NCBI GenBank assembly: GCA_028386065.3
Contig: MK922465.1
Coordinates: 64,273-128,272, forward strand
Length of the DNA stretch: 64,000 bases
Reading direction: 5' to 3'
Source: Turnera subulata
Taxonomy: Eukaryota > Streptophyta > Magnoliopsida > Malpighiales > Passifloraceae
This document shows positions 42,789 to 55,135 of the stretch, one piece after another. The first letter of the stretch is position 1. Every line of letters begins with the position of its first letter. A program made the position numbers and the translations under genes. The notes under the pieces were generated by a model. It saw only the letters and a program-made list of their open reading frames with translations. It made no database searches and had not been told where the DNA came from.

Positions 42789-43530
42789 GCTGCAAGGCGA
42801 CGGCGGCAGGGACGAGCGAGAACGACCGAGACACGCGGCGCTGCAGAGGTGACGCGACGAGGCGGCAGAAAGGCGGGGCGTGGTGGTCTCGGCGACGGTA
42901 GGAGGAAGGAGAAGTGAAGGTGAGATGGTGGCTGCTGGTCGTGGTGGATCGGGCGGCAACCCTCCTCCTCTTATTTCTTTTTTTTTCTTTTCTTTTTTTC
43001 TTTCCGATTTCCAATTCCCTTTTTTTTTCTTTTTTTTTCTCTTTTGTTTTTTTCTTTTCTCTCTTTTTTTCTTCTTTCTTTCTTTTTTTCTCTCCCTCTC
43101 TTTCTCTTTTTTTTCTTTCTTCTTCTTTTTTTTTCCTCTCTTTTTTTCTCTTCTTTCTTTTCTCTTTTTTTTTCCTCTTCTCTTCCTCCCCCCTTCCTCT
43201 TCACCGGCTTTAAACTGTTTTTTTTACTGTTTGACATGTGAGCTTCAATAATGCAATTATCTGGAGCGAGTCCGGTTCGGACCAGAAAATAACTGATACC
43301 ACCTTAGTTATTTTCCGGTGCGATTTTCCGAAAATCCCGGGACCCGAAAAATACCAACTTAGGCCCGAAAAATCCACGGAAAAATCTCGAGCGCGGGAAA
43401 ACTCTCGGTTTCGAAAAACAACGCTCGATTTACCTTGAATTAATTACCCAAGATTAATTCAACAGTAAATTACAGTAAAAAAACTTTTACAGTCCGGTAA
43501 AAATCTAAAATTTTTACCCGGGCTGTTATA
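42789..43530 (-). repeat. Right LTR of the outer element, second piece
   Basis: It resumes with GCTGCAAGGCGACGG exactly where the left LTR continues after CGACATCT. It includes the T/C-rich tract (42970-43195) and ends GGGCTGTTATA followed by TAGTT. Confidence 0.9.
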
Positions 43531-43535
43531 TAGTT

Positions 43536-44065
43536 TACCACGCATATATAAATACTACAACACACATGTACTACGTGTCTACGTCTGCTTTTGTTTTGCG
43601 ATCTGCCACTAATTCTGTTCAACAAAAAAATTATTAAAATTCTCCCCATAAATAGTTTTTACTAGGAATTGAGTTTCTTTCATATAAAACCTCTATGCCA
43701 CACTTGGATAGCAGTAGTCTTAATTACGAGTCACCTAAATAATGATTGTGGAAAATCGTTATTCTTTCTGTGGTTGGTCAATACTTAATAACCGTCTTGT
43801 TCTAAAGATATAATTAATTGGCCCTCCTTAATTCGTCCAAGCTTGCCTTCCATTTGAGCTTTTATTTTCTGGGATCTGATCTATTGAGATTTTCTCTGAC
43901 CAGTTGCACGAGATATATCTCTTGTGTATAAATTCCTGCTCAAGCCTCAATCTCCTCCCCTGAACTAATGGAAATTAATTAGTAGTTCTTACAATTGTAT
44001 TAAAAAGTTACACCTTTCAACTTCAAACGTTGCAGCCTAAAATTATGTTAGCGTTATATCTTTTA
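43536..44065. other. Intergenic DNA right of the nested elements
   Basis: No gene. This is the original flank that once adjoined 28688. Confidence 0.5.
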
Positions 44066-44252
44066 GGCTATGTTTGGTATGGAGGGAGAGATGGAATGAG
44101 ATTGGGAATAGGAATACCACCATTAGATGAGGCGTCGGATTCCGGATTTTTACGCGATGTAGAATCCTATTCCTTACCCCAAATGCCAACCAAACATAAA
44201 AAGGAATAGGATTTCTATTCAGTTTCCAATTCCTAATATACCAAACATAGCC
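44066..44252. mobile_element. Tourist-like MITE (PIF/Harbinger type), 187 bp
   Basis: The ends GGCTATGTTTGGTAT and ATACCAAACATAGCC are perfect inverted repeats. TTA occurs directly outside both (44063-44065 and 44253-44255), the target duplication of PIF/Harbinger elements. There is no coding capacity. Internal segments near both ends (GGAATAGG, CCTATTCC) extend the fold-back. Confidence 0.88.
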
Positions 44253-44255
44253 TTA

Positions 44256-46178
44256 AATAATCTTCAATATCCAAATCCGAAACTACACTTGATGGTTGTA
44301 TGATCGTACCCTCATCAAGTTCATGTGTACATATAACACACAGTTCCTTCAGTTTATAACGAGACATTCTTTGATTTCATAGTCTGTACATATATATATG
44401 AGATGCACACACTTATCGTGTGCTCGAGTTACCACAGTGGTTTGTAGTAATTAGGCTAATTTTTGTGAAAATAGGGGAGGACGTGTAGAGATGTAAGTAT
44501 CATCACTCTTTGTTTTGTGCAAGTATTGAAATGCAAGCATCATCACTCTTTGAAAGAAGCTTTTGAAAATTTGTGAGCCACTTATAGCCACCAGGGACAC
44601 CTGTATGGAGCTAATTGGGCAATTAATTGGTATAATAAATCTGGAAGTAAGATTGCAGATGTGAGGCATGGCCTACACTGTTCTCTAGCGGCTTGTAGAT
44701 TGATATGCTGCATTTTTTATATTTTTCCAATATATTTTCCATCTCACATCATTATCAATAAAAACTTCCACAGCATTTAATTTTGGTGAGATAATGGATT
44801 TCCACATACCCTTAAAATTGAAACTCGGGATTAATATCGACGTCGAAGCCTCCCTGCTTTGTTGGGTTGAAAATCGAGAGAGAGATAACCATCCCAAAGA
44901 GCATTATTGATGATGGAGTCCTCTAATTCTCTTTTTTTTTTTCTTAGTCTTATTTTCGTTTTGAGGATTTCAAGCGATAATTCACCTATTTCTTCTTTTG
45001 TCGAGATAATTCACCTATTTCATGTGTTGCACACCGTGGATTATAATTTTTGTGTGTTTTACGAGATCCAAACTAGCCCAAGTAATACTTTTTCTTCATA
45101 TTGGACCATATATATGTATATAGTCTGCAGGAATAGTTGCACGTATGTTAATTGCATGGTAATTAAAAATAGAAAAAAATAGTGTAACTAACGTTCGTGT
45201 TTTTCTTTTTTCTTTTGGTTCGCGAACCTTCTACCACTTAGTTGTTTTATTAATTGTCTGCGTACTTTCAGACCAATCCCTAATCCCCGCAAAAAAAGAA
45301 CAGAAACATTAATATTATTAAACCTTTGAAAATTGAAAGCAAAGCACATCTATGATTGGCTCATGGAAACCGCAAAAAGACTAGCTACGGGATTCAAGAT
45401 ACTTACTTTTATAGCCTAATGACTAGTGTAACATTCGCATATGATTTATAAATGCAGGAAAAGAAAGAGCCATGATAAGAAAAATTCTCGAAACTAGAAA
45501 GTAAAAAAGGAATAAAACTATAGGGGTATATATAATATACTGACATCATAGATGAGCACTATATAGGGACGTTAGTGAGGAATAAGCATAGTGAAATCAT
45601 GAATGGGCCGAAAGGTTGTAGCGATCACATGCAGATAAAATCTATTGAGGCAGTTCGATCTTAAAAAAATAATGGAGAACAAAAAATTGTTTAAGTTCAG
45701 TTCTGCAATTTATTAGGAAGAAAAAGATGCCTTTGAGTCTGGTTTATTTAGCGAAAAAGCAAAAGTTTTCTTAGAAAAGGTAATGCTATATATAGTAAGT
45801 GGAACTGTAGTGTAACATATTACTTAGGCCCTCTCGAATGGGAACTAGAAATGTGTAGCCCCTAGTCTAAGCCTACTAGTACTAGCCTTGCCTGTTTTTC
45901 TTCTTACTGCTAATTTTTTTTTGGGTTAAGTGGTGGTGCTAGTTAAGCGAGGATTAAAAAGTGGATTAAAAAGAGAGGGGAGGGAGGGGGATTGATGTGG
46001 AAGGAGATGGGGACCATATTTTGTTGTTGTTGAATATAATAAAGGAGATGGGGTTAGCGAAAAGGAAGAAAAGGAAAAGCCCAAACTGACCAATGATTTG
46101 GGCTTCCTTAAGATCGCGGACTCTCTCTTCGACCAAAACCTACTAATGTGGGTCTCCTGGTGATAGTTCCCCCCCGAT
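44256..46178. other. Intergenic DNA
   Basis: No supportable gene. The CT-rich minus-strand frame near 45926-46210 has no recognisable family. Confidence 0.45.
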
Positions 46179-46286
46179 CCCACACCATAAGACAAGCGCG
46201 TCTGTTGCACGTGTAGACAGTAACAAACGAGATCGATTTGATGACGGGGTTATAATGGAACATACGCGCTTGTCTTATCGCGTGGG
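46179..46286. repeat. Fold-back sequence with 23-bp imperfect arms
   Basis: ATAAGACAAGCGCGT (46187-46201) is the exact reverse complement of 46264-46278. The pairing continues outward (CCCACACC against CGCGTGGG) with mismatches. The loop is 62 bp. The C- and G-runs just outside the arms also oppose each other. Confidence 0.7.
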
Positions 46287-49200
46287 CCTGGGGGTACGAT
46301 CGCAAGTACATATATTTTTATTTATTTTTAATTAAATTTCTAGTGTTATATATATATATAATTTAAAACATTTGATAATCTAATTATCTTGACTACATAA
46401 TGATATTCTTTCCATTAAATTTTAAATATTTATTTATTTATCATTGGGTAACTAAATATAGTTATTAATTAATATGTATGCCATCATATATTAATAATTA
46501 AATATTCTTAAGTAATAATAATTTTTCACGTAAATAAAAAATTATATAGTTTTACTTGTTAGAATAATCTATTACCATAATCTGAAATACAATACAACAT
46601 TTTTTTAAACATGATTTTTGCCTCTTGGAGTCCTTTGAAATAATGTCTATACATGCACTGTAACATGTTTCACATATTTTGTTTCATCATTGTTTGAATT
46701 ATCTATTATTTTATCTTATCATAATGGCCTCCTCGCACACATAATGCCATATTCAGGATAGCAAAGTTGGGACTATTTTGTTTCTTGCAGAAATTCCTTA
46801 TAGATAGGGTTTATGTATACTCCCACTACTTTTTTAATCTTCATTTTTAATCGAATAATAGGAACATATGCTAGCGTACTATTCATCCTCCATCACCCTA
46901 ACTTTGGACAGGGGAAAAAAAAAAGTCCATTATGGAATTGGGTGAAAAGTAGCTTACATTAGTTCCTTATTGAAATCATTAAATCAGAACCTGGAGGCTA
47001 TTTTTTTATCCATTACTTTCAGCACTCCCTTTACCTATATCATATATGAACATTACTTCTTCTTCCCTTTTTTTTTTTTTGGTTGTATTGCTTTATCTAA
47101 GAGCACTTGCAGAAGGATCAACACCCACTAAACGCGCAGTGCGCGCATTAAATGTAGGAACTTTTTATGTATATATCTTCCTTAATAATTGCTCATCATA
47201 AAACTAGATATATATCTTGTATGCATAGCCCACATAAAATCTAATTATATGGGAATATACAAAAAACATTTTATAAGAATTGATTGGGAAAGAAAAGCAA
47301 TATAAAATTGCATAAACACTTTTTGTTTACATTTCGCTATCGTGTGAATCAAGTCGTATCTAATTCCCATTTAAGTTTCCCCCTACCTTTATGAAATGCC
47401 TTTTTGGTCTATTTTATATATCAAGAAAAGATAAATGAGCCCAGTATATTATTTTTCCCCATTTCGCATTATTCCAGTATAAAGATTAGAAGATTTTCTT
47501 TTCAGGTTCACACAATGCCAATACGAGTAGGGCCAGAAAAGATGTACTGAGCAAAAAAAAAAAAAAAGGGCCAGAAAAGATGGTGTCTTCGACACTCTAG
47601 AAAGAAATGAATCTGAGGTGAGATGGAGAAATTAATGGGAATAAATCTCAGCCTAGCTATATTGTTCATTGGATTTGAAAATATATTTATCATGGAAAAG
47701 CAAGATTTATTTATTTACTTATTGAGAGATTCAAATAAACTTAATTTCAACACATTTAATTATTTGTTTCCGTTTGCCAACACCACTTGTGGTGTAGTGG
47801 CATTTCTCTTGGTGTTTCATCCAAGAAGTTATAGGTTCAATCCTAATAATGAGATTTTAGGTAGTTTGGGAATAGGATGGAAGTTATGGATAGTTGTTAT
47901 GATTCCGATGTACCAAAATAAAAATATTTGTTTCCGTTGATAAGCAATGTAGTTCTACAATATATACATAAAGGGAGTTCTAAGCAATATAGTTTGTAAT
48001 TCAAGTGGTATTTTTAAAAGTATCAAAAGATTAGGGACTGAGATCATGGATTCAAATCTCATCTTAGTTTTACAAAGTTAAACAGAAACAGAACTATACT
48101 AAGTTAAGAAAAGAATAAAAAGAAATACTAGCATAATAGAGTGTTTAGTTAGTATGTCAAATAAGAAATTAGCAATTATATGTGGTTCCTTACTTTTTTT
48201 TGGCCTCATTTGTTCGAAGATAAGACTTTTCTGAATGACAAAATTTAATCGTAGTATATACGTGCGCACAGATTGGCCAGGAAGTTAGTAACAATGTGTG
48301 GTTATGCTTATCATTATGATACATTAAAAAATGAGATTAAGGGTGCGCATGCATACCCCCACTTTAATCTTGTGAATCAACTCTAATCTGTCACCAAGTT
48401 TTTACTTTGATTAGACACCAAACCGAAAGCATCATAAAATGGTCCAAGATTTTTTCATTTAATTAGCACATCATGAGAATATTTTTTGATATCACATATG
48501 ATTATAGTAGCTAATGAACTGTGTTAAGGATATAATCATCAATACTAATCATCCCCAAATTCTAGTGGGGTCACAAAAGAAAGTAAAGCAACTAGCTTTG
48601 GAAGTACTTAAGAAAGTCTTAGCACTAAAACACAAATAATATAATATGTTAATGGAGATTGATGGCTTCTAAGTTGTCAAAGGAATAGAAGTTAAAATGA
48701 AAATAACTTCATTGTGAAGTTTAGACTCTTTGAAAGCAGAGTGAACTAAAGAAAAATTAGTTCAAAAAGGGGTAAAGGATCATCCGGATATTATGTTTAG
48801 TAAGTGAATTCTTAATTACTCCAACCATTTGTCTTCTCACTTTTTTCAGCCATTTTGGCGGTACTATAGTTAAAATAAATAGATAGAACAATTAATTCCT
48901 GGGGAAGTAAGCTAAAAGCTAATGCAGGAAAACAGTGTACACGTACGTAAGGTTGACTAATAAAATATAAAATAATGGTTAATATGCAAAGAAGTTCCAT
49001 GTCTTTTCTTCTGCTTCTTTTTTTTAACTATACTGCCCCTTTGGGTGGTTGATGTAACCAGACAATTAACCTAAATGATAAACAACATAATTTTCTTTAC
49101 AGTACCATGGAAGAACAGTTTTCCATGCTTCGTTCCTTCCTCAAAACTAAAGTAGACATGTGCCCTATCATTCAGGAATTGCTAATTGCTATTAGCAATT

Positions 49201-52200
49201 TTTGAAAATGAAAAATTGTTAACGGATGGAATCATAAGAAAGAATTACAGTTGGACTAAACTATCTTAGTCTTACAGAGGATTGAAGCTCATAAGTTTGT
49301 CACTAAAGATTCATACATTATTTTTCACATGATATTGGTACTATTTAATTAATTTTTTATCCTAGAAAAATAACCCTATCAACATAGGACTAATCTTTCT
49401 CAATTTTATAATTAGAGTATTAAATAACTTGTATGTCTTTTCTTTTTTTAAAAAAAGGGGAGATCAGCCCTTTCTATTTAGTTCTCAAAACTCCTCTTAC
49501 ACTCTATTTGGCCTAACACATAATCATTTATGGACATAACAATCACTATACCCTTGGCCATATACGAACACATCACGAGATATATTGGCAGCTAAATATC
49601 GAACAAAGACTCAAGTTAATTAATTAAGACGATTTTCATAAACTCATGGTATTTATAAGTAGCCCACTAGTATGTATTTTGTCATTTGTGGACAATAAGT
49701 ATGTATATATATAAACTAGCTAGCTAGACTTTACATGATTTTAAGATGAAATTTGCAAGAGATTAAAACATACGTTGCCTTGTTACTTTTTATTTCATAT
49801 GTGCTTCATCTGATTCGTTATGAGGCTTCTAGTAATCTAGTTGACAAAGGCGTTCCATCCAATAAGCTTCAAATGCACAAATCATATGTTTTGATCATTT
49901 CTTTCTCCATGTGCATGGACATTGTTTTTGCGGAAAGCTTTGTGTGGATTCTTTCCACTCCATATGATTGCAAACCTACTATTAAATAAGTTCAAACGAG
50001 ACCTTTTTGCGCAACAAAAGACCACTTTCATGTTGCATCCAGTATCATTGTGGACAATTGATGTATCTATCTGATTAGGACATGTTGATTTGAGAAAAAG
50101 AAAAAAAAAATACATGAAACAAGCAATATCCCCCCTCAAAGGTTATAGCTGGAAACAAGATTCCGCTAGCTAGTATGGTTCATTTATAGGAAAGAAAGTG
50201 GGCAATAACTTTACTTCACCTTCTTGATCAAATTAAGAGCAACTAACTAAATGTATATATGACACAGAATCATTGTGGGCCTCTCCTTCCACTCTTAAAA
50301 AGCTTTTTTAGCCCCATAAAGAGCTAAACTATGATTTAATCACTCACGTTTAAAGCTTGATTAGACAGTCGTGGGGAGGAAACTTTTCCATGATTTAAAG
50401 TGCATTTGTCCCCAACCCCTTTTCTAATTTTACTATTCAAAGAGAAGAAGCAATGCATTGTATATGAGTGTGTTTGTGAGTCCTTTGTCTGCTTATATAT
50501 ATAGTACGTATGCATTATATATTACCAAGTAAGGCAACCATTTGATGTTAAATATAAGCAATTTTTTAATCCCAGATATCGCGAGTGGCCGTGGGATAAT
50601 ATAATCCAATCATTTACATGAAAACTAAAATCCCTGATACCTTATTCGACTTTCCATATGGAGTTTGGGTATTGAACTTATATATGAAGTAGATTAATTA
50701 TGTTAAAATTTTAAAAGCAACTAGGAATCAGCATCATACCAATCTTTTGATCTTCGATTATAATTTTTCTTTAAGTTCTCCCAACTAACATCGACATCTT
50801 TATAATAAACCTTCGTTACTAAAATCAGTTAAAGCTAGGTATAACAAGATTATTTCATGCCAAACCCTTTTCAGGGCACTTTCTAACCTTCCAGAATGCA
50901 CTTCAATTTTTTTGTTTGCTCTCTATGGGGTTAGCACTTGATAATTATATATGGTCTCCCTAAACATATATAACAAGGAGAAACAGTGGTGGTTGGATGG
51001 ATACATATACACATTCGTTTTTTCTCAAAATTTCACTTGTCGAAAACGAAAAAACGCGAAGCATTCTTTCCATCACATAAAGATGCCATATACAAAGTTG
51101 TCGTGTCACACAACCAATCTAGCTCAAACTTTTATATGGTAGCGAATGAACGAATAATCAATAGCGCGAGCGGCTTCTCAAACAGCACAATCGATGCTCT
51201 TGACTTGTTGATGGGTTAGGCCAATTAGATTCTCTTTACATGCTAATTAACTAAATCACTCCCTTCGCATTTGAGGATGATCCGTACAATTAGATATGGT
51301 ATATTATAACAGCAAGAGGAAAGAACCAAGCCCTCCGTTCCATTTGGTTCAAATTGATCATATACAAAATGATCCAAAACAAGCAATGCAATGTTCAATC
51401 TCTAAAATAATTGTGTTCAAAATATTACTTGGATTCTTGAAGTGAATAATGCACATAAGATATTGTGGGATACATATGCACGTTCATAGGGATCATTAAG
51501 TTGAATGCTTAAGTTGCTTTAATCATTTTTGATTTCCACAAAACAAAAGGATTGGCAGCATAAACCGCCCCACCAATGTGTCGCTGCCAAACTATACCCA
51601 TAGAAGATTGACCCGTTGAGGTTGTGAAAATGGAAAAAGAAAATCTCTTAATGAGTGGATGACACAATGCCCACCATCAGATACCATAATAACACCGCAA
51701 GAGAGTAGTAGATGTAGTAAAAGGGTTTCTTTTATAATTTTTTTTTGATACGTTAACAAGGAAAAAGTTTTAAAGGTGGCATTAGTGGACAAAAGATGTT
51801 TTTAGATACTTTTTCTTTTAAATGGCTCTAAATACACCTGAACTGGCTTAAATATGTGGAAAAATAAATAAATAAAGAAGATAGTGCGCTTATCCCACCA
51901 TAAGAAAGGATTTTGTCGATTAGTTTCTACGGATCAAGCTTTCCCGTTACACGTCATGCTTTTAATTAGTACGAAGTTTAGTAAACATAATCTGGGATTA
52001 GATTTTCAAGTTACTATAATAAAAGTTTTCCTACAAGAAAGCCTAGGAGAAAGGAAAATCATTCCTCCATAGCATGTCTCAAATTTGAAAGAGTGGCTAT
52101 ATACATTTATATAATTATAAAAAGATCTACTGTTAGGAGCTAGACAAAGTTAAATTGTTGAGATTAAAACATCTGAAAACCAAAACCAATTCCTAGTGGT

Positions 52201-53649
52201 ATTGTTTGTATTGCTCTCGTATTAAATGCAATCTAAGAAATTAGGCCCATATATCCGATTTCCACAAGAAACAAGAATATTTTTGTGATACCTGAAGAAA
52301 ATCGCCAATGTTGATGTATGGTTTGAATGGCCAAAATATTGTTGATATATTTTTACTTAAAAAAAAAAAACAAATTTTGCGTGCTGTGTCTATGGGCCTT
52401 ATGGCTACAGTTCATGAGAGAGAGCTTAATTGGAGGGTAAACAAGACCCGGAAACAGGCAACCGAATTGGGCCGCTAGCCCACATAATTTGGGCTTGTTT
52501 CACAACTCCTAGTTCCACAAACATACGACTCATCCTTTTTTCTTCCTGTCAACAATTGTGCGGATGGCCGGCCTGTCCTCCCATCAGTTTCCGTTTTTAA
52601 TTTTTGGATGCAATAATTGCATTTTTCTTTTTGGGTAAAACAATGGCCATCCAGGCCACACAAAAACTATTACCTTCTTACATTTCTACTTTGGGCTATT
52701 CCCATACAATCATGCCGTAAACCCTCATAAACACATTGAGGGGATCCAAGAAAGTTTCAAAATCAAAGTAACCGGTAAAGGCACTAAATGGGTTCTAAAT
52801 CCTGAAATGACCTTCAAAAGTAGAAAAAGAGTGAGGTCTCGAGTTTGAGTCTCACTTTCCTGGACTAGTATCAAGAAAAAGACCCAAGTTTATTTTCCCC
52901 CTTGAATATTAAACAAGCAAGCCCACACAATTTTTGGAATATATGGATCCATATAACATGTGGATTTATAGTAAGCAAGCCCATATAACATGTGGATCCA
53001 CCGGAGGCTAATCGACTCATGTTTTTTCTTTTTTCTTTGTTTTTGACAAGAGATCAAAGGGGAGAGATTTGGGTCATCCATCATTTTTTCGGTTTCCCAT
53101 TCGAGTTTTGCCCCAGACTAACCCCGGATTCAACTCAGATAGCACAGACCTGATTATGGTGGGTCATCCATCAATTTAGTACGCAGCTGATGTGTATTTT
53201 AGTTTTCTTTTTCCTTCATTAACATAACATGTACTTGGGGGTAATAAATTGTAATTCTGATTGCCTACTTTGTCATAATATTTTGCTTTTAGCTCAGGTA
53301 CATGACTCTAAGGTGATGTGTCCTGTTTCTGAAAGGAGAAGAAAATGAAGTGGTGAGATGATATTTGATAGTGACACGATCATGGCCTGCTGTGTTGGCC
53401 CAGGCTAGATGGTCCTAGGCTGGCTCAATATTTTGTACGATGGTAAGCTTCTGGAAGAACAATTTATGGTTCTATAGAAAAAGAAAGACAAACCAATTTA
53501 TTCCACTGATGGTTCAAAACAAATTTATTTCACAGTCAAAATAGGAGGGCAGAATAATAATACTTGGATGTTCACCAGAAAAAGCTCTGATTAACTAATC
53601 AGCTTTAATATAGTGGTGTTTGCAGTTATCTGTCATAATAAACGTCTTA
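46287..53649. other. Intergenic AT-rich DNA
   Basis: About 7.4 kb with only short open frames. B-box-like phrases (AGGTTCAATCC near 47830, GATTCAAATC near 48050, GAGTTTGAGTCTCAC near 52845) hint at old tRNA-derived SINE pieces that I could not delimit. No gene can be supported. Confidence 0.4.
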
Positions 53650-53940
53650 ATTGTAAATCGCAAACATAGTTTTTAAGCCGTAAAAAATGCTATAATTCAA
53701 TGGATATAACTGAAGAACAACCTCTTTGAACCAGAAAAAAAGGCTATAATTCAATGGATATAATTGAAGAAGAACCTCAATTAATATAAATTCACCGATA
53801 AGGTGTGCCATTATCGGTCAGATTAAAGGTCACAATTAAATCGCAAACATAGTCTTTGAACCCCCCAAACAGACTATATGTCGTCAATAGATAGAATTGA
53901 AGAAAAACCTCAATTTGATATAAATTCACCGATACATAGA
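53650..53940. repeat. Local tandem repeats
   Basis: ATAATTCAATGGATATAA occurs at 53692 and 53746, each followed by a TGAAGAA...ACCTC phrase, and a related unit follows near 53885. A larger unit beginning TAAATCGCAAACATAGT recurs at a distance of about 180 bp (53654 and 53838), and TATAAATTCACCGATA occurs twice. Confidence 0.7.
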
Positions 53941-55020
53941 CTGCACCCTTCTTGGTGCTATATTTTGATAAATTCAATCATGGTGAATATATTACATATA
54001 ACGGCAGGCAAAACGATGATGTGGTCATTGCAATCTTCATCCCTCCCTCCATTGAAATACGACGGTCAATTCATTTCTAGGTATGAATAGAACACACTTT
54101 ATGCCGGAGTAATAATAATAATGCTATATACATATATATTGATCCACTATTATAATGCTATATTTGCACATTCTGTTATAACTTTCTATCAAGGTTGTCC
54201 ATTCACGATGAATGTGTGAACTGTGACTACTGACTAGTGGTTGTTTAGGCTGGATATCATTTCACTCCCAATTAAGTATCCCACAACAATGGTTTGAAGA
54301 AAAAAGGGTAATTTTATTTGCATAAAATAGGTTTACCAAATTTGCTATATTAGCAAATAATAAAAATAGTTGGTATACTAGCTAGAAATGATTGTTAAAA
54401 AATAGTCATTATAAGGGGAAGTACTTGAAAAAGAGATACACCCAATTTCCTTTTTCAACCATTCTATCATTCAAAATGTGAAATAGTCTAGAAACACATG
54501 AAGTGCTTCATAAATCTCCTAATACTACAACAGGCCAGAAAAATCCCATGCTGAACTTGGAACTATATGATCATGAAAGATAGCCGCTCTCAACTTCTAC
54601 TAACCTTATAAATATGTTAGTTGTTAGTTAGGTTCAAACCAAAGGTCTACGCAATTAAAAGACTGATCCCACTTCTCATGTACGGTGCCATGAACATCTT
54701 CCTATCTTAGACAAGGACAAATCTCTGACAAGAGGCACCACCCTGAATGATATTACATGCCCAGAAGAAAGTAAACTTTTGGTTGCTTTTTTTGAACCTA
54801 AGAAATTGAGGAAGAATACCAAAAAGCCAAATTGAAGAACATTTGTGATGTACGTAAGCCCATCCCCTCTAGTTTTCTTGTTACATCTGTCCCCATATGA
54901 CATAACTGCTAGTTATAAGTAAGGGAGCCAGGGGCAGTTGAGGATATTAAGAGCGTCGATAATGTAGGTGATGATGTGTTATACCAATTAATCTAAGTAC
55001 TGTTACTTAACAATGTACCC
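53941..55020. other. RD22 upstream region
   Basis: It is AT-rich. It contains CACATG (54495-54500), the core of the MYC site known from the Arabidopsis RD22 promoter, and MYB-like GTTAGTTGTTAGTTAGG (near 54617). The positions differ from Arabidopsis, so function is only a guess. Confidence 0.35.
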
Positions 55021-55027
55021 TATAAAT
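55021..55027 (+). promoter_or_regulatory. TATA box of RD22
   Basis: TATAAAT lies 115 bp before the ATG, with a leader-like, CT-containing stretch in between. Confidence 0.6.
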
Positions 55028-55135
55028 GCAGCATCCCAATGCCTCTGTATTTCATAACATAACCTTGCTTTGCTTTGCTTTAAGTTGTTCTACACTTGAC
55101 CACACCCATTTCTGTATAGCACTCTCACAATCTTC

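Larger units (their letters stand above)
28693..43530 (-). mobile_element. Ty3/gypsy-type element lacking gag and pol, split by a nested element
   Basis: The LTRs are 28693-29673 (981 bp) and 32065-32312 plus 42789-43530 (990 bp together), with a perfect TAGTT duplication outside. On the minus strand the primer site TGGTAGCGGAGCGGGC (32046-32061) adjoins the right LTR. The purine tract, beginning TTTTTAAGGTGG on that strand, adjoins the left LTR. Only 2.39 kb lies between them. There is no gag or pol; instead two genes, aORF1 and aORF2, lie on the opposite strand. Both are also present in the nested element. Host: a chromovirus-like gypsy family judged from the purine-tract context and the related nested copy. 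Mobility would need proteins from another element. Confidence 0.85.

Noticed and set aside
47770..47880. tRNA-derived SINE (box-A-like TGGTGTAGTGGC and box-B-like GGTTCAATCC)
   Set aside because: The ends, poly-T or poly-A tail and target duplication could not be identified, so it is kept only as a hint.
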